NCBI GenBank assembly: GCA_046756245.1
Contig: JBHHVZ010000141.1
Coordinates: 1-5,015 of the forward strand
Source: G021776435 sp046756245
GTDB lineage: Bacteria; Pseudomonadota; Alphaproteobacteria; Caulobacterales; Parvularculaceae
Reading direction: 5' to 3'
Length of the DNA: 5,015 bases
In this document: piece by piece, positions 1 through 5,015 of the stretch
How positions within the stretch are numbered: position 1 is the first letter of the stretch
How the letters are laid out: each line of letters starts with the position of its first letter
Program-made: the position numbers and the translations under genes
The notes under the pieces: model-generated
Told to the model about the DNA's origin: nothing
The model's database searches: none
The model's input: only the letters and a program-made list of their open reading frames with translations

Positions 1-51
1 GACGTGATGTTGTCGACTGAACTTGTGGTGCGGCGCTCCTGCGGCGGCTAG
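1..51 (+). CDS. C-terminal end of a probable LacI-family transcriptional regulator (partial)
   Basis: Only the last 16 codons and a TAG stop are in the window; the gene begins to the left. Frame 1 is the only plus-strand frame open at the left edge and reads DVMLSTELVVRRSCGG. The pattern 'pT-E-L-V-V-R-x-S-C' close to the stop is typical of LacI/GalR-type repressors, whose last strand usually ends in something like LVVRxSC. These proteins bind operators through an N-terminal helix-turn-helix and sense sugars or other ligands through a periplasmic-binding-protein-like domain, neither of which is visible here. The TAG stop (49-51) falls inside the CTAGAGC border of the adjacent repeat, so the native C-terminus may have been changed by the repeat. 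The call rests on a very short stretch; any protein with a similar tail would fit. Confidence 0.5.
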   Translation, partial: DVMLSTELVVRRSCGG

Positions 52-153
52 AGCGCATTCCGAAAAGTGGGAACCGGGTTTCGGATAAAATGCGCGACAA
101 AACAAAAGCCTAGAGCATGTTCTCCGACTCGCATTTCGGAGAACATGCTCTAG
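46..153. repeat. Composite palindromic intergenic repeat, two hairpin modules with CTAGAGC borders
   Basis: Two modules sit side by side. Module A begins with CTAGAGC (48-54). It can fold with 53-58 pairing to 90-95 and 59-65 pairing to 79-85, leaving a 4-nt bulge at 86-89. Module B begins with a second CTAGAGC (110-116) and is a perfect 18-bp inverted repeat, 110-127 with 136-153, around an 8-nt loop (128-135). It closes with the inverted border GCTCTAG. This looks like the short palindromic elements dispersed between genes in many Rhizobiales; I recognise the type but know of no agreed name. It lies between two convergent genes and could serve as a bidirectional transcription stop. CTAG carries TAG on both strands, and the stop codons of both flanking genes are made from the borders. 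Confidence 0.85.
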
Positions 154-728
154 CGTCGTGGATTCGCGACTCTGTCGCCCGGTCGGCGACGCGCCTGTTC
201 AATAGAACTGCGTTCATTCATTTTTTCCGGGAATTTCAGGAACTCGCTGCGGGTCAGCGCGCGTCCGAAGAGATAGCCCTGGCCGAAATCGCATCCTTTA
301 TGACGAAGCCATATCGCCTGTTCTTCCGTTTCTATGCCTTCGCCCACAACCCGGATCTCCAGCGCCTGCGCAAGCGACAGGATCGCCGAGGCCATCGCCC
401 GATCTTGATCGTCAGAGGCCAGGTTCGAAACATAGGACCGGTCGATCTTGAGTTTCTCGAAAGGATACCGTTGCAGATAGGCGATCGAGGCCTGACCCGT
501 GCCGAAATCATCGACTGTGAGGCTAACGCCAAGCGCTCTTAGACTTTTTATGATCGCGCGCGATTCCTCCGTGTCTTGCACGAACGCCCGTTCTGTGATT
601 TCAAGTTCGAGATTTGCAGGATCGAGCTCCGCTTCGCTCAGAGCGGTGCTCACTGCTTCCGCATATCCTTCGGACTGAAGTTCGCGCGCGGATATGTTGA
701 CGGCGATGGAAAATTCCGGATCATTCCA

Positions 729-731
729 TCA
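729..731 (-). other. In-frame TGA within the EAL domain
   Basis: The sequence on both sides is continuous EAL domain: FVLKEACATAKLYTE, stop, then WNDPEFSIAVNISAREL. No residues seem to be missing, so the stop replaces one sense codon between the second and third EAL motifs. A TGG or CGA codon would be one transition away. TGA ends the intact dioxygenase gene in the same window, so it works as a normal stop in this genome. Confidence 0.8.
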
Positions 732-1107
732 TTCCGTATAGAGCTTGGCGGTTGCGCACGCCTCCTTCAGTACGAAGCGGCCGATTTCCGTGATCAAACC
801 GGTTTCCTCGGCGACAGGAATGAACGCCTCAGGGGAAATCGCGCCGCTGTCGGGATCGTCAAGGCGGATCAAGGCTTCCGCCGCGGCGAGTCGCCGGCTT
901 TGAAGGTCTATTACGGGCTGGTATCGAACGGTCAGACCGCCGTCTTCAAGTCCTCGGCGAATGCTGCTCTCCAGCTTGACGCGCGAGCGCGCCTCGGCGT
1001 CAAGTTCTGCGGAGAAAAAGCGAACTCTGTCGCCGCCCGCATCCTTGGCCCGCCGCGCCGCCGCGAGCACGTTCAGCAAAATGTCATGGGCGTCGTCGCC
1101 GTCTTTC

Positions 1108-1112
1108 GGGGG
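1108..1112 (-). other. Probable 1-nt insertion (frameshift) in a C5 run of the GGDEF domain
   Basis: On the minus strand the frame reads SLGVCIAP and then falls into a run of arginines with a TGA stop at 1084-1086. Removing one C from the C5 run gives SLGVCIAPKDGDDAHDIL, the usual GGDEF 'S.GIa..P.dg.d...LL..AD.A' continuation. The shift restores the frame used at the N-terminus, so the two indels compensate. Confidence 0.75.
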
Positions 1113-2281
1113 CGATGCAGACGCCCAGGCTCGCGGTTGTCGAGACCTGCTCGTCATGCACGTGGAAAGGCTGGCGAATGCTTTCGAGAACTTTCCGCGC
1201 GACGACTTCCAGGCGCCGCTCCTCTGACAAGTCGGGAGAGATAATCAGAAATTTCTCGTAACCAATTCGGGTCACCGTGTCAGGAACGTTTACCGCGCGG
1301 AGCAATCGATTGGCCGCCTCCTGCAGCACATGATCGCCGGCATGGTGTCCAAGCGTCTCATTGATCCGGCTAAGGCCGTCGAGGCTCACATAAACGGTTC
1401 CGAGAGGAGACTGCGTTATTACGGCGCGCTTGATCCCCTGCATCAGTCTCGCCGTAGCCGAGGCGCGGTTTGGCAGGCCTGTCAAATCGTCGGAACTTTC
1501 GCGCCGAATGAGCTGTCGCTCATACTCCTTACGCGCTGTGATATCCTCAATCATCATCAGGATGTACGATCGTCCTTCGTTCGCCGCTACGATCCGCGAA
1601 AAGGTCGCTTCCGCGTAGAGCACACGTCCGTCGGCCGTCTTGATTTTCATTTCCTCGCGGCGCGGACGGTCTGGTCCGACGCGGGATATCAGGCTTTCAA
1701 GCTCTCCCGGCTTCCAATTCAGCCACTGAAGACTGTCAAGCTGCGCGCCGACGGCTTGTTCTTGCGAAAACCCGGTCAGCGCAGCGTACCTTGGATTGAC
1801 ATAGTCGATCACCCCGGCGGAATCTGCGATTAATATGGCGGAAGCATTTTGCTCGACTGCCTGGATAAGTTTTTGCAGCTCGAGTTTCGTCTCTTTGAGT
1901 TCCGTAATGTCGGTAATGAATCCTTCGATCGCTTGCAGATTTCCGTTGCCGGAAAAAACGCCTCGTCCCTGTTCCCAGACCCATTTTAACGCGCCGTTCT
2001 TTGCAATAATGCGATAGGCCGTGCAAAATGGCCGGTGTTGCTGCAAAGCGTCTTGAACAGTCCGCCAGACGGCGTCCTGATCATCAGGATGAATGACGTC
2101 ATGACCATAGGTAAGCTTTGCGTTTCCCGTGAGCTCATGCGGTTCGTAACCGCAAAGATCACGACAGCCCTCTGTTATGACATCCATTGTCCAGGCTTTG
2201 TCATATTGACAGCGATAGACCATGCCGGGCAAATTGGCGATTAGCGTCTTTAGTGCGCGCTCGCGCAGCGCTTCTTCAGTC

Positions 2282-2285
2282 TTTT
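2282..2285 (-). other. Probable 1-nt deletion (frameshift) in an A run of the PAS-GGDEF-EAL gene
   Basis: Upstream of this point the coding frame is that of ATG 2552, reading NEAAVRK, and it would end 30-odd bases later at a TAA (2250-2252). The PAS1 homology continues one frame over as KTEEALRERALKTLI. Adding one A to the A4 run (read on the minus strand) joins the two halves as AVRKKTEEALRER without loss. The exact base is uncertain within about 15 nt, because both frames look plausible across the linker. Confidence 0.65.
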
Positions 2286-2707
2286 CCGCACTGCCGCTTC
2301 GTTTTGCAGACCACGCACAAGCCGTTGCGTGAGAACAAAGATCAAAAGCGCCGTGCATAAAACGAAAGCCCAGCCCTTGACCGTCTGAAGTTGCGCTTGA
2401 ATCGCGGGATCGGGCAGCGCTCGCGTCAGAAACGCGTCGGAAAACGCAATCCATAAGCCCCCTGCCAGAGCGTAATAGCCGGCGATCTTCAGCGGCGTGA
2501 AGTCAGCGTTGCTGAATCTTTGCGGTTTTTCGCGCGGCGTTTCTGTCATCATCGGCGCTCGACGCTGCTTCCTGAATGGCGCGCTGATAGGATGCGTGCG
2601 TCTGCGTTGCGTCCATTCCGACTTGGCGAAGACTCTCGCCTGTATTGTTCTTCTTCGGAGTTACGGGTTGGTAAACCGGTCGAGATTCGCCCGCCCCTGT
2701 TTGCCGT

Positions 2708-2723
2708 TTAATGTATTGTTAAC
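2708..2723 (+). promoter_or_regulatory. Putative CtrA binding site (TTAA-N7-TTAAC)
   Basis: The sequence TTAATGTATTGTTAAC matches the full CtrA consensus TTAA-N7-TTAAC with exact spacing. CtrA is the response regulator that controls cell-cycle, motility and many c-di-GMP genes in alphaproteobacteria. The site is 155 nt upstream of the start of the minus-strand PAS-GGDEF-EAL gene and about 70 nt upstream of the plus-strand promoter -35. The reverse strand also reads TTAA-N7-TTAA, so orientation does not decide the target. The match is seen directly; binding is inferred. Confidence 0.55.
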
Positions 2724-2791
2724 CATCCACAGCCGCGATTCGGCAGGATTATCGCTGACGCACGAAAAACCTGGACAGTTTTTGGCTGGCT

Positions 2792-2821
2792 CTGACAGCG
2801 CCGGGCCTTACGACATATAAG
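2792..2821 (+). promoter_or_regulatory. Putative sigma-70-type promoter for the dioxygenase gene
   Basis: CTGACA (2792-2797) and TATAAG (2816-2821) are separated by 18 bp, each one base away from the housekeeping consensus. Transcription would start near 2828, leaving a leader of about 240 nt before the dioxygenase ATG at 3067. No second promoter of similar quality was seen closer to the gene. Confidence 0.4.
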
Positions 2822-2914
2822 GTCTTTTTAAGGGCGGGCTTATCTTATGCGGCTTGAAGAAACGGCGCCGTTACCGCCGCCGGAATCCTTGCAGCAAATG
2901 TGTTCGACGCTGCA

Positions 2915-2938
2915 AACCGCAGAACCGCAGAACCGCAG
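2915..2938. repeat. Three tandem copies of the 8-mer AACCGCAG
   Basis: Three exact, uninterrupted copies occupy 2915-2922, 2923-2930 and 2931-2938, within the presumed leader of the dioxygenase gene. An 8-bp unit is not a multiple of three, which argues against coding. Such tracts can change copy number by slippage. Confidence 0.8.
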
Positions 2939-3066
2939 TCGCGCTATTCGTCGATAGCGCGCGCGCATTCACGTTCAACCAGGCATTTTCTAAAACGCCC
3001 CGGTTGGCAGCAATAAGGCGTTGGGTATAGTAAGGTGGTAAGAACTTCCAACCCAAAGCATGATGC

Positions 3067-3726
3067 ATGTTTCTTGAACTGGAAAACGTTCTCAACGCCA
3101 ACGAACTCGGGCGGTTGCGCCAACTCGCTGCGGAAATCAAATTCGTCGACGGGCGCGTATCCAATCCTGCGGCCTATTCGAAGAACAACACCCAGGCTGA
3201 TGTTTCCGACGCGCGGTCTCAAGAAGCGTCCAAAATCCTGCTTCAGGCGCTGGCGCGCAATCCGGAGTTTCAGGCTTATGCGATGCCGGACTTCATCGCG
3301 CCCCCTCTCGTGTGCAAATATAATCCGTCGATGAATTATGGCCCGCACTCGGACGCCGCTTTCATGACGATTAGCGGCCGGCGTCTGCGCTCGGACCTGT
3401 CCTGCACTATTTTTCTCGCCGATCCAGCGACATACGAAGGCGGCGAGTTGACCATTCATCTCATTGACGGAATTTTGCAGTTCAAATGTCAGCCAGGGAC
3501 GGCCGTCATTTACCCGTCATGGACTATTCACGAAGTGCGACCGGTGACCAAGGGTGAGCGGCTGGTCGCAATTACGTTCATCGAGAGCGTAATCAAGGAT
3601 CCGCAAAAGCGCGAAATGCTCTGGACGCTGAATGAAGTTTCGGAACTCGAAGGAAACAATATGCACCCGAGCAATCGCACGCGCCTTGAACAGGTGCGTC
3701 AGAATTTATTGCGCCTTTGGTCCTGA
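3067..3726 (+). CDS. PKHD-type Fe(II)/2-oxoglutarate-dependent dioxygenase, YbiX/PiuC family
   Basis: The 219-residue product is close to the usual length (about 225) and matches E. coli YbiX along its whole length. Shared blocks include the N-terminal 'vL...e...lr' and FVDGRVSN, KNN at 39-41, YGPHSDAAF, RSDLSCTIFL, YEGGEL and the C-terminal LRLWS. It folds as a double-stranded beta-helix. The iron ligands are H94, D96 (HxD) and H155, and R165 should bind the 2-oxoglutarate carboxylate. Members are cytoplasmic; in several bacteria piuC lies beside siderophore-receptor genes and responds to iron, but the true substrate is unknown. No TonB receptor or Fur box is visible here. ATG 3067 is the first start after an in-frame TGA (3061-3063) and fits the family N-terminus. 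Its ribosome site is weak: the best purine run, AAGGTGG, is about 29 nt upstream. The gene is intact and probably transcribed alone. Confidence 0.93.
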   Translation: MFLELENVLNANELGRLRQLAAEIKFVDGRVSNPAAYSKNNTQADVSDARSQEASKILLQALARNPEFQAYAMPDFIAPPLVCKYNPSMNYGPHSDAAFMTISGRRLRSDLSCTIFLADPATYEGGELTIHLIDGILQFKCQPGTAVIYPSWTIHEVRPVTKGERLVAITFIESVIKDPQKREMLWTLNEVSELEGNNMHPSNRTRLEQVRQNLLRLWS

Positions 3727-3749
3727 CCTTCCCGGCCCTCATTTCCATC

Positions 3750-3770
3750 CGCGGACTTGAAAGGTCTGCG
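3750..3770. terminator. Weak hairpin between convergent genes, possible bidirectional terminator
   Basis: Bases 3750-3758 pair with 3762-3770 (9 bp including two G-T wobbles) around a 3-nt loop. It fills most of the 46-bp gap between the dioxygenase stop and the sulfotransferase stop. There is no T tract on either side, so intrinsic termination is doubtful. Confidence 0.3.
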
Positions 3771-3772
3771 CC

Positions 3773-4867
3773 TTAACCCGCCTCGGCTAAAACTACGCTT
3801 GCTTCAGGAGACGCTGTCTGTGCATAGCGCTTCAACCAGGCGAGGCCTTTTGCGATTTCCTGCGCCTGCTCGCGTCGCGCCGTATTGAGAACTTGCGTGC
3901 GCAGCGAGGCGCTATAGGCGTGTTCCTGCGCTTTGGCGTAAGTGTTCAGGACAGGCGCATCCGGCAGCCGCCTTAGATAATCCGGATCCGGATCGAGCCC
4001 GAAATGCCGGCACGACGCATCAAGCGTTTCGGCCGGCTCAGCCAGAAAACATTCGAAATCGATATCCAAAAGCCGCGCTTTTAGCGCCGGATCGCTTAGC
4101 AAGCGTTTCTGCCAGACGCGTTCGGCGGCCCAAGTCAGGGCGGCCAACTCTCCCGGACTGAGCGCATGAAACGGCGAAGGCGGCGGACCTGCTATATTCG
4201 TCAGCCGCGTCATCCGTTCCGGCCCCCACGCACGCATATCGAAAATATTGTTGGGCCCGCCCAGAAGCGTCGCAATATGGCTTTCCGCAGACAGGTGAAG
4301 CGTAACCGCCCGGGCTTTCGGCGCCAGTCGAAGCAGCGGGCGCGCCAGACGTTGAGCATTGCTTGTCGGCTTGATCGTGACGGCCGAGCTCGCTCGACCG
4401 TCGGCCGTCTTGGGGGCGCGACGCCACAGAGCCAGAAAAGCGCTCAAGATCCGATTGAAGGCCTCGGAAGACAACACGGCCTCAGGGCGCCCGAGATGAT
4501 CGTGCACCCCCGCCAGGTCGCGCAACGGCGTTGGCTCGCGAAGCCCAAACGCGCTGGTTGCTTCGTCGATCATCCGGGACAGAAGCGTCGATCCGCAATG
4601 GCTGACGTGAAATAGAAAATGCAATGGCGTGGGAGGGCGTTTGATCGAAGCCTGCCGCTCAACCGCTGCGAATACGCGCTCAAGATCGAACCATGATCCT
4701 TCCGTCTGGGGCGTTAAAAGCCGTTCGTCAAGAAAAGCGGCCTTGCGCATGGCCTCCGGCGCGACCCGCACGAAAAGGATCGCCCGCTGCACGAAATCGA
4801 GACGAAACGGGTAGAGTTCGGGCGTTTGAAAGAGCGTCTCGAAGGCCCGCTCAATGCCGTTGGGCAT
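3773..4867 (-). CDS. Sulfotransferase-like P-loop protein
   Basis: The 364-residue product has an N-terminal region of about 80 residues followed by FLFHVSHCGSTLLSRMID (84-101). This strand-loop-helix matches the 5'-phosphosulfate-binding loop of PAPS-dependent sulfotransferases, with CGSTLL at 91-96. Family-like blocks follow: LREPTPLR (109-116), an IKPTSNAQRLARPLL segment (165-179) and a hydrophobic strand LHLSAES (190-196) where the 3'-phosphate site is expected. There is no signal peptide or membrane segment, so it is probably cytoplasmic. The family would transfer sulfate from PAPS to a small molecule, lipid or glycan, but the acceptor cannot be read from the sequence and some relatives may not be active enzymes. 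The start is ATG 4867 with a clear AGGAG (4877-4881) 9 nt upstream. The stop is TAA at 3773-3775. The gene is intact and converges on the dioxygenase gene. Confidence 0.75.
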   Translation of the reverse strand: MPNGIERAFETLFQTPELYPFRLDFVQRAILFVRVAPEAMRKAAFLDERLLTPQTEGSWFDLERVFAAVERQASIKRPPTPLHFLFHVSHCGSTLLSRMIDEATSAFGLREPTPLRDLAGVHDHLGRPEAVLSSEAFNRILSAFLALWRRAPKTADGRASSAVTIKPTSNAQRLARPLLRLAPKARAVTLHLSAESHIATLLGGPNNIFDMRAWGPERMTRLTNIAGPPPSPFHALSPGELAALTWAAERVWQKRLLSDPALKARLLDIDFECFLAEPAETLDASCRHFGLDPDPDYLRRLPDAPVLNTYAKAQEHAYSASLRTQVLNTARREQAQEIAKGLAWLKRYAQTASPEASVVLAEAG

Positions 4868-4960
4868 GCCCTGAATCTCCTGTTCTCAGCGAATGCGGCG
4901 CCGTGACGATTGGCGTTTCCTTGGCGCGCCCTCGACAGAGTAGGCAATGATCCATCAAGG

Positions 4961-5015
4961 GGCTAGAGCGAGTTCTCGATAATCCGAGTCGGAAAGGGAT
5001 TCCGATGAGGGGCGA
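4961..5015. repeat. Second CTAGAGC-bordered palindromic repeat, cut by the window edge
   Basis: It opens with GGCTAGAGCG (4961-4970), identical to bases 46-55 at the other end of the window. The interior differs: TCGGAA (4989-4994) and TTCCGA (5000-5005) form a short hairpin around a 5-nt loop. It therefore looks like another member of the same border family with a different core. It lies about 95 nt upstream of the sulfotransferase start; the remainder is outside the window. Confidence 0.6.

Larger units (their letters stand above)
150..2552 (-). pseudogene. Membrane-anchored PAS-PAS-GGDEF-EAL cyclic-di-GMP protein, interrupted by two indels and one TGA
   Basis: The 801 codons including stop are collinear once three lesions are allowed for. 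Residues 1-90 (frame of ATG 2552) carry two membrane helices, about 21-45 and 58-75, in the SDA..L / TVKGW layout common in PAS-GGDEF proteins. PAS1 is about 99-218 (HPDD, then a KW.WEQGRG strand), PAS2 about 230-341, GGDEF about 351-515 and EAL about 530-785. The GGDEF signature is GYEKF (431-435) and the RxxD inhibitory site reads NVPD, so cyclase activity is unlikely. The EAL part keeps EAL (559-561), N619, E651, DDFGTG (681-686), K702, E738 and Q758, as in active c-di-GMP phosphodiesterases. Lesions: one base missing near 2282-2285, one extra base in the G5 run at 1108-1112, and TGA at 729-731. The start is ATG-ATG at 2552, with AGGAAG 15 nt upstream. The stop TAG (150-152) lies in the downstream repeat. 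The gene is either newly decayed or partly misread. Confidence 0.85.
2553..3066. other. 514-bp divergent intergenic region
   Basis: This stretch separates the minus-strand c-di-GMP gene from the plus-strand dioxygenase gene. Listed separately are a CtrA-type box (2708-2723), a plus-strand promoter (2792-2821) and a triple 8-mer (2915-2938). A short plus-strand open frame of 36 codons runs from ATG 2847 to TAG 2957, preceded by AAGGG at 2830-2834. Its product (MRLEETAPLPPPESLQQ...) resembles nothing I know and it runs through the tandem repeat, so I do not call it a gene. The rest shows no recognisable coding or RNA structure. Confidence 0.6.

Noticed and set aside
729..731. TGA read as tryptophan or another recoded codon
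   Set aside because: TGA ends the intact dioxygenase gene in this window, and no selenocysteine context or recoding signal is visible. A simple nonsense mutation is more likely.
576..1244. Long plus-strand open frames over the EAL and GGDEF region, and similar ones at 4166-4615 and 2944-3459
   Set aside because: They are antisense or out-of-frame shadows in GC-rich coding DNA, with arginine- and alanine-rich compositions and no family motifs.
2275..2295. Programmed -1 ribosomal frameshift at the A4 run
   Set aside because: The sequence lacks a proper X-XXY-YYZ slippery heptamer in the zero frame, and the later +1 event and TGA would still block the product.
1084..2454. A 456-codon minus-strand open frame covering PAS-PAS-GGDEF as a gene of its own
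   Set aside because: Its first 55 or so residues are an out-of-frame reading of the membrane segment of the larger gene, and its last residues are an arginine-rich frameshift tail. It is the middle piece of one interrupted gene.
2641..2720. TGTATTGTT occurring at 2641-2649 and 2712-2720
   Set aside because: A 9-mer seen twice in a 500-bp region is close to chance, and only the second copy belongs to a recognisable motif.
2847..2957. 36-codon plus-strand open frame with AAGGG upstream
   Set aside because: It is short and proline-rich, passes through the 8-mer tandem repeat, and resembles no known peptide. Only its position in the leader is of interest.
2957..2966. Alternating GC tract that might form Z-DNA
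   Set aside because: Five dinucleotides are too few to mean much in GC-rich DNA.

Overview
The window looks like chromosomal DNA from an alphaproteobacterium, most likely of the Rhizobiales. The signs are moderately high GC, a TTAA-N7-TTAAC motif of the CtrA type, and palindromic intergenic elements with CTAGAGC borders of the kind scattered through Rhizobiales genomes. I recall similar elements from methanotrophs such as Methylocystis and Methylosinus, but this placement is an inference and not a database result.

Layout, left to right. Bases 1-51 hold the last 16 codons of a plus-strand gene, probably a LacI-type regulator. Bases 46-153 are a two-part palindromic repeat lying between convergent genes, and it supplies the stop codon on both sides. 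Bases 150-2552 (minus strand) are one long gene for a membrane-anchored PAS-PAS-GGDEF-EAL cyclic-di-GMP protein of 800 codons. As written it is broken by two compensating 1-nt indels in homopolymers and one in-frame TGA. Its GGDEF site is degenerate, while every EAL catalytic motif is intact.

A 514-bp intergenic region (2553-3066) separates this gene from the divergent plus-strand gene. It holds a near-perfect CtrA box, a good sigma-70-like plus-strand promoter, and three tandem copies of an 8-mer. The plus-strand gene at 3067-3726 encodes an intact PKHD-type Fe(II)/2-oxoglutarate dioxygenase (YbiX/PiuC family). It converges, across a 46-bp gap containing a weak hairpin, on an intact minus-strand sulfotransferase-like gene (3773-4867). 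A second CTAGAGC-bordered repeat begins at 4961 and runs off the right edge.

The genes do not form an operon: orientation changes at every junction. The clearest themes are c-di-GMP signalling near a cell-cycle regulator site, and repeat insertion at gene ends. I see no mobile-element genes, CRISPR array, tRNA or rRNA, and no convincing new defence or biosynthetic system.
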